A DNA stretch of 7,200 bases, from assembly GCA_030045295.1 (NCBI GenBank), contig JASIGD010000543.1, forward strand, positions 1-7,200, read 5' to 3'. The position numbers were made by a program, and so were the translations under genes. The DNA comes from Streptosporangiaceae bacterium. Its GTDB lineage: Bacteria > Actinomycetota > Actinomycetes > Streptosporangiales > Streptosporangiaceae. Of the stretch, positions 1-5,200 are shown piece after piece (within the stretch, counting starts at the first letter, position 1; each line of letters begins with the position of its first letter). The notes beneath the pieces were generated by a model. It was not told the DNA's origin, did no database searches, and saw only the letters and a program-made list of their open reading frames with translations.

Positions 1-2910
1 TTCGCAGACGTAGCAGCTGCCGGCCGGGCGCATCTTGCTGCCGCAAGTGAGGCAGAGCGGGGCGTCCGCGGTGCGGCCCTGCTGGGCCTCGATCAACTCG
101 GTGGAGCTGTGCGGGGCGAGGGCGGATGGAAGCGGCACGCCGGGGGACGGGAGCGGGTGGACCGAGAGGGGGACCACTGATCGTTCGGCAATATGGGGTT
201 GCTCTACGGCGGCGGACTGGGCAAGTTCCTCCGGGTCGGGGTCGGCGGCCAGGCTGGCGGGGTCTTGCCCGGCCACCTCGGCGGCGCGCTCGGCCGCGGA
301 CAGGATGCCTAGCTCGGCGCGCTCGTCGTAGGGCAGGTGATCCAGGGCCAGGCGGCGGAAGATGTAGTCCATCACCGAGCTGGCGATCCTGATGTCCGGG
401 TCGTCGGTCAGGCCGGCCGGCTCGAACCGCATGTTGGTGAACTTGGCGACGTAGGAGTCCAGCGGGATGCCGTACTGCAGGCCGACCGAGATCGCCATGG
501 AGAACGCGTCCATCACGCCGGCCAGCGTGGAGCCCTGCTTGCCGAGCTTGAGGAACACCTCGCCGATGCCGTCGTCCGGGTAGCTGGACGCGGTCATGTA
601 GCCCTCGGCGCCGGCCACCGAGAACCTGGTCACGGTGGCGGGCCGCTGCTTGGGCAGGCGCTTGCGGACCGGGCGGTGGTCGTGCGGCTGGCCCGGCCCG
701 GGCTGGGTCGGCGCGGGCTGGGTCGCGGCGGCCTGAGTCGCGGCGGCCGCCTCCGGCTTCTTCCTGGCGTCAGACAGCGGCTGGCCGACCTTGCAGTTAT
801 CGCGGTAGACAGCCAGCGCCTTCAGGCCCAGCTTCCAGCCCTCGAAGTAGATCCGCTCGATGTCCTCCACGGTGGCGCTTTCCGGGAGGTTCACGGTCTT
901 GGAGATCGACCCACTGAGCATCGGCTGAACGGCGGCCATCATCCTGACGTGGCCCATCGGGCTGATCGCGCGCTCGCCCATGGCGCAGTCGAACACCTCG
1001 TAGTGCTCCGGGCGCAGGCCAGGAGCGTTGACCACGTGGCCGTGCTCGGCGATGTACTCGGTGATCGCCTCGACCTGCTCGTGCGGGTAGCCGAGGTTGT
1101 TCAGCGCCCGCGGCACGGTCAGGTTGACGATCTGCATCGAGCCGCCGCCGACGAGCTTCTTGAACTTGACCAGGGCCAGGTCGGGCTCGATGCCGGTGGT
1201 GTCGCAGTCCATCATGAGGCCTATTGTCCCGGTAGGTGCCAATAGCGAAGCTTGGGCGTTCCTATACCCGTTTGTCTGACCGAGCTCGACGCACTCCTGC
1301 CAGGTCTGGTTGGCCAGGTCGAGGATGTCCCGGTCCATGGTGCCGATCGGGCGGATGCGGTCGCTGGCGTCGGCGTGCATGCGGATGACGCGCTTGTGCG
1401 GCTTGGCGTTGCGGGCGTAGCCGTCGTAGGGGCCGACGACTCCGGCCAGTTCGGCTGATGTCCTGTAGGCGGTGCCGGTCATCAGCGAGGTGATCGCCGC
1501 GGCGATGGCCCGGCCGCCTTCGGAGTCGTAGGCGTGGCCGGCGGCCATCAGCAGCGCGCCCAGGTTGGCGTAGCCGATGCCGAGCTGGCGGTAAGCCCGG
1601 GTCGTGGCGGCGATCTTCTCCGTGGGAAAGTCGGCGAACGTGATGGAGATGTCCATCGCGGTGATGATCAGCTCGGTCAGCTTCGCGAACCGCTCGGCGT
1701 CGAAGGTGTCGTCGTCGCGGAGGAACTTGAGCAGGTTGATGCTGGCGAGGTTGCAGGAGGAGTTGTCGAGGCTCAGGTACTCAGAGCAGGGGTTGCTCGC
1801 GGTGATACGTCCCGACTCGGGGTTGGTGTGCCAGTCGTTGATCGTGCCGTCGTACTGGATGCCGGGGTCGGCACACTCCCAGGCGGCCTGGGCCATGGAG
1901 CGCAGCAGCTCGCGGGCGCGGACGCGCTCGACGACCTCGCCGGTGCGGCGGGCTAGCAGGTCGAACTCCTTGCCTTCCTCGACCGCGTGCATGAACTCGT
2001 CGGAGACGCGTACCGAGTTGTTGGCATTCTGATACTGGACGCTGACGATGTCCTTGCCGCCGAGGTCCATGTCGAAGCCGGCGTCGCGGAGGACGCGGAT
2101 CTTCTCCTCCTCGCGGGCCTTGGTCACGATGAACTCGGCCACGTCGGGGTGATCCACGTCGAGCACGACCATCTTGGCCGCACGCCGGGTGGCGCCGCCG
2201 GACTTGATCGTGCCCGCGGAGGCATCTGCTCCGCGCATGAAGGACACCGGGCCGCTGGCGGTGCCGCCGGAGGACAGCAGCTCCTTGCTCGACCGGATCT
2301 TGGACAGGTTGACGCCGGCGCCCGATCCGCCCTTGAAGATCAGCCCCTCTTCCCGGTACCACTCCAGGATGGAGTCCATGGTGTCGTCCACGGCGAGGAT
2401 GAAGCACGCCGAAACCTGCTGCGGAGAGGCGGTGCCGACGTTGAACCAGACCGGGGAGTTGAAGCTGAAGATCTGGTGGGTCAGGGCGTACTTGAGCTCG
2501 TGATCGAAGACCTGGGCGTCCTCGTCGGTGGCGAAGTAGCCGTGCGTCTTGCCCGTCTCCGTGTACAGGCCGACGACCCGGTCCACCAGCTGCTTCAGGC
2601 TCCACTCGCGCTGGGGCGAGCCGACCGCGCCGCGGAAGTACTTGGTCGTCACGATGTTGGCCGCGTTGACCGACCAGAAATCGGGGAACTCCACGCCGCG
2701 CTGCTCGAAATTGACCGAGCCGTCGCGCCAGTTCGTCATGATGACGTCGCGGCGCTCCCAGGTGACCTGGTCATAGGGGTGCACGCCCGGGGTGGTGTGG
2801 ACGCGCTCGATCTTGAGCCCGCCCCGCCGGGAACGCTGGCCTCGCGGATCCTGGGGCTCTGCGGCGCCCTTTCCCTTACGGGCTGCCGAGCCGCTCGCGG
2901 TCTCCGTCAT
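1..2910 (-). CDS. nrdJ: Class II (adenosylcobalamin-dependent) ribonucleotide reductase, 3' end off window
   Basis: Reduces ribonucleotides to deoxyribonucleotides in the cytoplasm using a B12-derived radical, so it needs neither oxygen nor a small subunit. The frame is open from the ATG at 2908-2910 to the left edge (970 codons) with no stop. The start has GGAAGGGG at 2917-2924, six bases upstream. Visible motifs: NPCSE at 373-377, where C375 fits the thiyl-radical Cys with N373 and E377 as partners; NSSCNLAS with C386, and C169 in SACF, as the likely redox pair; LAPTGTI at 557-563; a TSCPD-type domain at about 760-856; and a C-terminal CxxC pair of pairs (C953, C956, C966, C969), the swinging dithiol/zinc tail. 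By family comparison only about ten residues are missing. Residues 1-30 are a low-complexity, basic extension. An Ala/Pro/Gln/Thr linker built from 15-bp repeats lies at 723-742. It lies 82 nt downstream of nrdR and is probably co-transcribed. Motif matches make the identity firm; exact residue roles are inferred from homologues. Confidence 0.97.
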   Translation of the reverse strand, partial: MTETASGSAARKGKGAAEPQDPRGQRSRRGGLKIERVHTTPGVHPYDQVTWERRDVIMTNWRDGSVNFEQRGVEFPDFWSVNAANIVTTKYFRGAVGSPQREWSLKQLVDRVVGLYTETGKTHGYFATDEDAQVFDHELKYALTHQIFSFNSPVWFNVGTASPQQVSACFILAVDDTMDSILEWYREEGLIFKGGSGAGVNLSKIRSSKELLSSGGTASGPVSFMRGADASAGTIKSGGATRRAAKMVVLDVDHPDVAEFIVTKAREEEKIRVLRDAGFDMDLGGKDIVSVQYQNANNSVRVSDEFMHAVEEGKEFDLLARRTGEVVERVRARELLRSMAQAAWECADPGIQYDGTINDWHTNPESGRITASNPCSEYLSLDNSSCNLASINLLKFLRDDDTFDAERFAKLTELIITAMDISITFADFPTEKIAATTRAYRQLGIGYANLGALLMAAGHAYDSEGGRAIAAAITSLMTGTAYRTSAELAGVVGPYDGYARNAKPHKRVIRMHADASDRIRPIGTMDRDILDLANQTWQECVELGQTNGYRNAQASLLAPTGTIGLMMDCDTTGIEPDLALVKFKKLVGGGSMQIVNLTVPRALNNLGYPHEQVEAITEYIAEHGHVVNAPGLRPEHYEVFDCAMGERAISPMGHVRMMAAVQPMLSGSISKTVNLPESATVEDIERIYFEGWKLGLKALAVYRDNCKVGQPLSDARKKPEAAAATQAAATQPAPTQPGPGQPHDHRPVRKRLPKQRPATVTRFSVAGAEGYMTASSYPDDGIGEVFLKLGKQGSTLAGVMDAFSMAISVGLQYGIPLDSYVAKFTNMRFEPAGLTDDPDIRIASSVMDYIFRRLALDHLPYDERAELGILSAAERAAEVAGQDPASLAADPDPEELAQSAAVEQPHIAERSVVPLSVHPLPSPGVPLPSALAPHSSTELIEAQQGRTADAPLCLTCGSKMRPAGSCYVCE
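685..744 (-). repeat. 15-bp tandem repeat inside nrdJ, encoding an AATQP-like linker
   Basis: Three clear 15-bp units lie at 700-714, 715-729 and 730-744 on the plus strand (for example GGGCTGGGTCGCGGC), with a fourth degenerate unit at 685-699. The period is a multiple of three, so the frame is kept. In NrdJ order the units read AATQA, AATQP, APTQP and GPGQP (residues 723-742). They sit in the hinge between the catalytic barrel and the C-terminal TSCPD domain, where length change should be tolerated. Probably grew by replication slippage. Confidence 0.75.
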
Positions 2911-2992
2911 TTGTTACCCCTTCCGGGACCCGTCCGGATCCCCGCCAGGCCCTGCTTGGCCATGCTGCAACGATGACAACTCTGGTACCGCA

Positions 2993-3481
2993 TTACGACG
3001 CCGTTTCGGCATCTGCCGCGGCCTGCGCCGAGCCGTGATGTCCCTGGCGCAGGGCGGCGATCTCATCCTCGAAGTCGGCCAGCGACTCGAAACCCCGGTA
3101 GACCGAGGCGAACCTGAGGTAGGCCACCTCGTCGAGTTCCCTGAGCGGACCCAGGACGGCCACGCCTACCTCGTGGGAGGGGACCTCGCCGAGGCCACGC
3201 GCCCTGATCGTTTCCTCGACCTGCTGGGCCAAGACGGCGAGCTTGTCCTCGCTGACCGGGCGCCCCTGGCAGGCGCGCTGCACGCCGCGGATGATCTTGT
3301 CCCGGCTGAAGGGCTCGGTGACCCCGCTGCGCTTGGCCACCATCAAGATGACCGTCTCCTGCGTGGTGAACCGCCGACCGCACTCGGGGCATGACCGCCT
3401 GCGGCGGATCGCGGCACCATCCTCAGCGGTCCGACTGTCGATGACCCTGCTGTCCAGATGACGGCAAAACGGGCAGCGCAC
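2993..3481 (-). CDS. nrdR: Transcriptional repressor NrdR (Zn-ribbon plus ATP-cone)
   Basis: NrdR senses ATP/dATP through its ATP-cone and represses ribonucleotide reductase operons by binding paired NrdR boxes. The protein is 162 aa, close to the family's usual 150-170, and ends in TAA. I chose the GTG at 3481 because the protein then begins MRCPFC, the classic NrdR N-terminus, and because an extended Shine-Dalgarno lies seven bases upstream; an upstream in-frame GTG at 3508 would add nine residues and would put that Shine-Dalgarno inside the gene. The Zn-ribbon has C3/C6 and C31/C34, with the conserved DSR and RRRR segments between them. The ATP-cone covers about 46-136 and contains PFSRDKI and VYRGFES. 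The Ala-rich C-terminal tail is not conserved in the family. It lies 82 nt upstream of nrdJ on the same strand with no obvious terminator between, so an nrdR-nrdJ operon is likely. Two palindromes upstream suggest autoregulation. Confidence 0.97.
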   Translation of the reverse strand: MRCPFCRHLDSRVIDSRTAEDGAAIRRRRSCPECGRRFTTQETVILMVAKRSGVTEPFSRDKIIRGVQRACQGRPVSEDKLAVLAQQVEETIRARGLGEVPSHEVGVAVLGPLRELDEVAYLRFASVYRGFESLADFEDEIAALRQGHHGSAQAAADAETAS

Positions 3482-3488
3482 GCGATCA

Positions 3489-3493
3489 CCTCC
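3489..3493 (-). promoter_or_regulatory. Strong Shine-Dalgarno that decides the nrdR start
   Basis: On the minus strand GGAGG extends to GGAGGTGATC (3484-3493), an exact ten-base complement to the usual 3' end of bacterial 16S rRNA. It lies seven bases before the GTG at 3481. It lies inside the longer reading frame that starts at 3508, which argues that the longer frame is not used. Confidence 0.85.
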
Positions 3494-3524
3494 CTCGGCG
3501 GTTTGCACTTGCTAGTCTAGCCGA

Positions 3525-3540
3525 TAACACAACTTGTGGA
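3525..3540. promoter_or_regulatory. Candidate NrdR box, gene-proximal (imperfect type)
   Basis: The palindrome CACAACTTGTG (3528-3538) has a five-base arm on each side of one central base. Its CACAA/TTGTG arms resemble the NrdR-box family (general form acaCwAtATaTwGtgt), but the core is one base shorter than the standard even-length site. Its centre is about 33 bp from that of the upstream box, close to the roughly three-turn spacing known for paired NrdR boxes. It overlaps a DnaA-box-like sequence and the arm of a small hairpin. Confidence 0.5.
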
Positions 3541-3558
3541 AAAACCACAGCGATGTAA

Positions 3559-3574
3559 CTACTAGATGTTGTGG
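3559..3574. promoter_or_regulatory. Candidate NrdR box, promoter-proximal
   Basis: Read on the minus strand this is CCACAACATCTAGTAG. It keeps the CwAnATnTwG core of the NrdR-box consensus. It lies directly downstream of the candidate -10 (3577-3582) and covers the expected transcription start, a natural place for a repressor. With the palindrome at 3525-3540 it makes the usual pair. The match was judged by eye against the remembered consensus. Confidence 0.7.
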
Positions 3575-3576
3575 TT

Positions 3577-3605
3577 ACGCTAGCCCACCAGGGCGGCGGA
3601 GGCAA
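3577..3605 (-). promoter_or_regulatory. Candidate promoter of the nrdR-nrdJ operon
   Basis: On the minus strand TTGCCT (3600-3605) and TAGCGT (3577-3582) are separated by exactly 17 bases, a plausible vegetative-sigma promoter in an actinobacterium. The start would be near 3570, giving a leader of about 90 nt that carries both NrdR-like boxes. A second possible -10, TAGACT (3514-3519), lies closer to the gene but has only a poor -35. The remaining 3606-3719 up to the LysM stop is GC-rich and shows no convincing gene or terminator. Confidence 0.45.
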
Positions 3606-3719
3606 GCGGCGCGAACGGTCAATCTGGAATCGCCGGTCACGTGCGGGTCGTGCTGGCGCGCCGGCGTGTCGCGGTGTTGGCGGCCGACGTGCCGCTGGCG
3701 GGCCGGGATCACTCCGGTC

Positions 3720-4073
3720 TCAGCCCCGGGGCACCCATAGCCGCTGGCCGGCGAACACCGCATCGCTAGTCAGCCCGTTGAGCTCGATGATCTGCTGGAT
3801 GACGACCCGGGTGTCGGCGTTAGGATCCGCGCTTTCGGCGACCGACCACAGACTCTGGCCCGGGCGAACGACCACCTGGGCGAGGTTCTGCTCCGCCGCG
3901 CGCGCGGATACCGAGTGGCTGGTCGCCTGCGCCGCCCCGGAGGCGATCAGCAGCACGATGGTGACCAGCAGCGCGGCCGCGGTGGCGATCACGAAGCGCC
4001 CTCGTCGCGTCAGCCGCAACGGCGCGCGAGCCGGGCGACTCTGCGGCCAGGCTGCTGCTTGCATCGTGCTCAT
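3720..4073 (-). CDS. Membrane-anchored LysM protein, probable SOS cell-division inhibitor (YneA/ChiZ/DivS-like)
   Basis: A 117-residue protein with a short basic cytoplasmic N-terminus (RLTRRGR at about 20-26), one transmembrane segment at about 27-49, a short linker, and one LysM domain at about 66-114 (VVVRPGQSLWSVAE at the start, ELNGL in the middle, AGQRLWVP at the end). LysM binds peptidoglycan, so the domain should lie outside the membrane. No catalytic domain is present. The ATG at 4073 has GGAGGG at 4079-4084, five bases upstream; a second ATG three codons in is weaker. Small TM-LysM proteins encoded divergently from lexA are known SOS-induced division inhibitors: YneA in Bacillus, Rv2719c/ChiZ in mycobacteria and, by analogy, DivS in corynebacteria. 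Gene position, architecture and the LexA-box-like sites in its promoter all fit that role, but function is inferred, and sequence alone cannot tell inhibitor from a general wall-binding protein. Confidence 0.88.
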   Translation of the reverse strand: MSTMQAAAWPQSRPARAPLRLTRRGRFVIATAAALLVTIVLLIASGAAQATSHSVSARAAEQNLAQVVVRPGQSLWSVAESADPNADTRVVIQQIIELNGLTSDAVFAGQRLWVPRG

Positions 4074-4088
4074 GGCGACCCTCCGTGA

Positions 4089-4151
4089 TCAAACCTTCGT
4101 TCGAGCTACCATTGTTCGATAGCACTCTCGTTCGATCGTATGCCAGTTCGA
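4089..4151 (-). promoter_or_regulatory. Array of four LexA-type half-sites upstream of the LysM gene
   Basis: GTTCGA occurs at 4099-4104, 4114-4119, 4130-4135 and 4146-4151, with steps of 15, 16 and 16 bp. Measured against the actinobacterial LexA palindrome TCGAAC-N4-GTTCGA, each gives a 16-bp site: 4089-4104 (TCAAAC left arm, one mismatch), 4104-4119 (AGCTAC, four mismatches), 4120-4135 (TAGCAC, two) and 4136-4151 (TCGTAT, two). The last three lie end to end and the first shares one base with the second. The site nearest the gene starts 15 bp from the start codon and ends 4 bp from its Shine-Dalgarno. A possible -10 (TACGAT on the minus strand, 4135-4140) lies inside the array. The half-sites are read directly; LexA binding is inferred. 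Confidence 0.65.
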
Positions 4152-4208
4152 GCGATCGGGCTACTACCTCACTTGTATCGCGAGGGTCTGACATTTTCGG
4201 CGACACGT

Positions 4209-4222
4209 CGAACAGATGTTTG
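4209..4222. promoter_or_regulatory. LexA (SOS) box controlling lexA
   Basis: CGAACAGATGTTTG matches the Gram-positive/actinobacterial SOS-box consensus CGAACRNRYGTTYG at every position. It overlaps the candidate lexA -35 by three bases, so bound LexA should block its own promoter. It may also influence the divergent LysM gene, whose start is 136 bp away. Confidence 0.9.
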
Positions 4223-4248
4223 GGGTATCGGGCGCAGAACGCTAGTCT
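4220..4248 (+). promoter_or_regulatory. Candidate lexA promoter
   Basis: TTGGGG (4220-4225) and TAGTCT (4243-4248) are 17 bases apart, with an expected start near 4255 and a leader of about 50 nt. Each hexamer is only a partial match to the vegetative consensus, but the spacing and the overlap with the perfect SOS box support the call. The 4249-4291 stretch that follows shows no further element. Confidence 0.5.
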
Positions 4249-4306
4249 TTAGTTAGCACGAAAGAATCCGACGCAGGCAGAAGGCCATCAGATGGAGGGA
4301 ACCGCC

Positions 4307-5098
4307 ATGGGAGGTACACCAACGGGCACGGCCGGCACCGACGTGCCCAGACCCAAGGGGCGGCCGGGGCGCAAGCCGAAGGGAAGCGTGCCCGTCGTGA
4401 TCCCGGAGACGCCGGACAAGCCGGATCCCGACCACGTGCTGACCTGGCGGCAGCGCAAGGTACTCCAGGTCATCCGGGAATCGGTGGAGAAGCGCGGCTA
4501 CCCGCCGTCGATGCGCGAGATCGGCGAGGCGGTCGGCCTGACGAGCACGTCGAGCGTCTCCTACCAGCTCAGCACCCTGCAGAAGAAGGGGTACCTGCAC
4601 CGGGACGTGGGCCGCCCGCGGACCGTCGAGGTGCGCCTGCCCGGGCACCCGGCCGTGCGCCCGGCGCCGGGCCGCGAAGACTCCGACAAGGCCGACATTC
4701 CCGGCATCGACATCCCGTCGCAGGAAGCGACCATGGTGCCCTTGATCGGGCAGATCGCCGCAGGTGGCCCGATCGTGGCCGAGCAGTACGTCGAAGACAT
4801 CTTCCCGCTGCCGAGACAGCTGGTCGGCGAGGGCACGCTGTTCCTGCTCAGGGTCAAGGGCGACTCGATGATCAACGCCGCGATCGCGGACGGAGACTGG
4901 GTCGTGGTCCGGGAGCAGAAAGATGCGGAGAACGGCGAGATCGTGGCGGCGATGCTCGACGGCGAGGCGACCGTGAAGACGTTCAAGCGAAGCGACGGGC
5001 ACGCCTGGCTGATCCCGCACAACCCGGCCTACACCCCGATCCTCGGCGACGAGGCCACGATCCTCGGTCGTGTCGTGGCGGTGCTCCGTCGCGTCTGA
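4307..5098 (+). CDS. lexA: LexA, SOS-response repressor and autoprotease
   Basis: Represses SOS genes; RecA filaments on damaged DNA trigger its self-cleavage. Using the ATG at 4307 the protein is 263 aa. I prefer this start because GGAGGG (4294-4299) lies seven bases upstream; the in-frame ATG at 4292 adds five residues and has only AAGG before it. In the 263-aa numbering: an extended basic N-terminus with KGRPGRKPK at 17-25; a winged helix-turn-helix at about 46-110 ([14 protein letters not shown], then TSSVSYQL as recognition region); the cleavage site IAAGGP with scissile A152-G153; catalytic S187 in KGDSM and K224 in ATVKTF. All protease residues are present, so the protein should be active. 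It is longer than E. coli LexA (202 aa), mainly through the N-terminal extension and the linker, as is common in actinobacteria. It is divergent from the LysM gene and convergent with leuS. The perfect SOS box upstream implies autorepression. Confidence 0.97.
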   Translation: MGGTPTGTAGTDVPRPKGRPGRKPKGSVPVVIPETPDKPDPDHVLTWRQRKVLQVIRESVEKRGYPPSMREIGEAVGLTSTSSVSYQLSTLQKKGYLHRDVGRPRTVEVRLPGHPAVRPAPGREDSDKADIPGIDIPSQEATMVPLIGQIAAGGPIVAEQYVEDIFPLPRQLVGEGTLFLLRVKGDSMINAAIADGDWVVVREQKDAENGEIVAAMLDGEATVKTFKRSDGHAWLIPHNPAYTPILGDEATILGRVVAVLRRV

Positions 5099-5128
5099 GC
5101 GCTCGGCGCGCATCGGAACGCCGAGCGC
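5099..5128. terminator. Hairpin terminator between convergent lexA and leuS
   Basis: GCGCTCGGCG (5099-5108) pairs perfectly with CGCCGAGCGC (5119-5128) around a ten-base loop. The left arm begins at the first base after the lexA TGA. There is no T-run on either side, so it resembles the U-less hairpins common in high-GC actinobacteria. It could stop lexA transcripts and, being symmetric, those of leuS as well. The remaining 5129-5200 is GC-rich with loose GGTGCTG-like repeats and no clear signal. Confidence 0.75.
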
Positions 5129-5200
5129 CTGACGGTGCTGGCGGTGCTGACGGGTGCCGGGGTGCGCTGGGGTGTACCGGCTGTGGCGGGCGGGTCGCGG

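Noticed and set aside
337..1245. Long plus-strand open frame of about 300 codons opposite nrdJ
   Set aside because: It is antisense to a strongly conserved gene and its composition (Asp, Val, Gly, Arg, His-rich) is the usual mirror of high-GC codon bias. No domain is recognisable.
1222..1300. Possible frameshift in nrdJ where composition dips and short plus-strand frames end
   Set aside because: Translating the minus frame gives an uninterrupted match to the conserved QTNGYRNAQ...LAPTGTI...MMDCDTTGIEPD region, so the gene is intact here.
1987..2976. Plus-strand open frame of about 330 codons opposite the nrdJ start
   Set aside because: Same antisense shadow pattern; it runs across the nrdJ start and intergenic region and has no convincing ribosome site or motif.
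2911..2992. Possible cobalamin riboswitch or terminator before nrdJ
   Set aside because: The 82-nt gap is too short for a B12 riboswitch, shows no B12-box-like sequence and has only weak, imperfect inverted repeats. The NrdR route explains the regulation better.
3575..3763. Short minus-strand frame between the LysM gene and nrdR
   Set aside because: It overlaps the LysM gene 3' end and the nrdR promoter, lacks a good ribosome site and shows no recognisable sequence.
4253..5113. Minus-strand open frame of about 286 codons opposite lexA
   Set aside because: lexA carries all family motifs in the other direction; this frame has no domain and is rich in Arg, His and Asp as expected for an antisense shadow.
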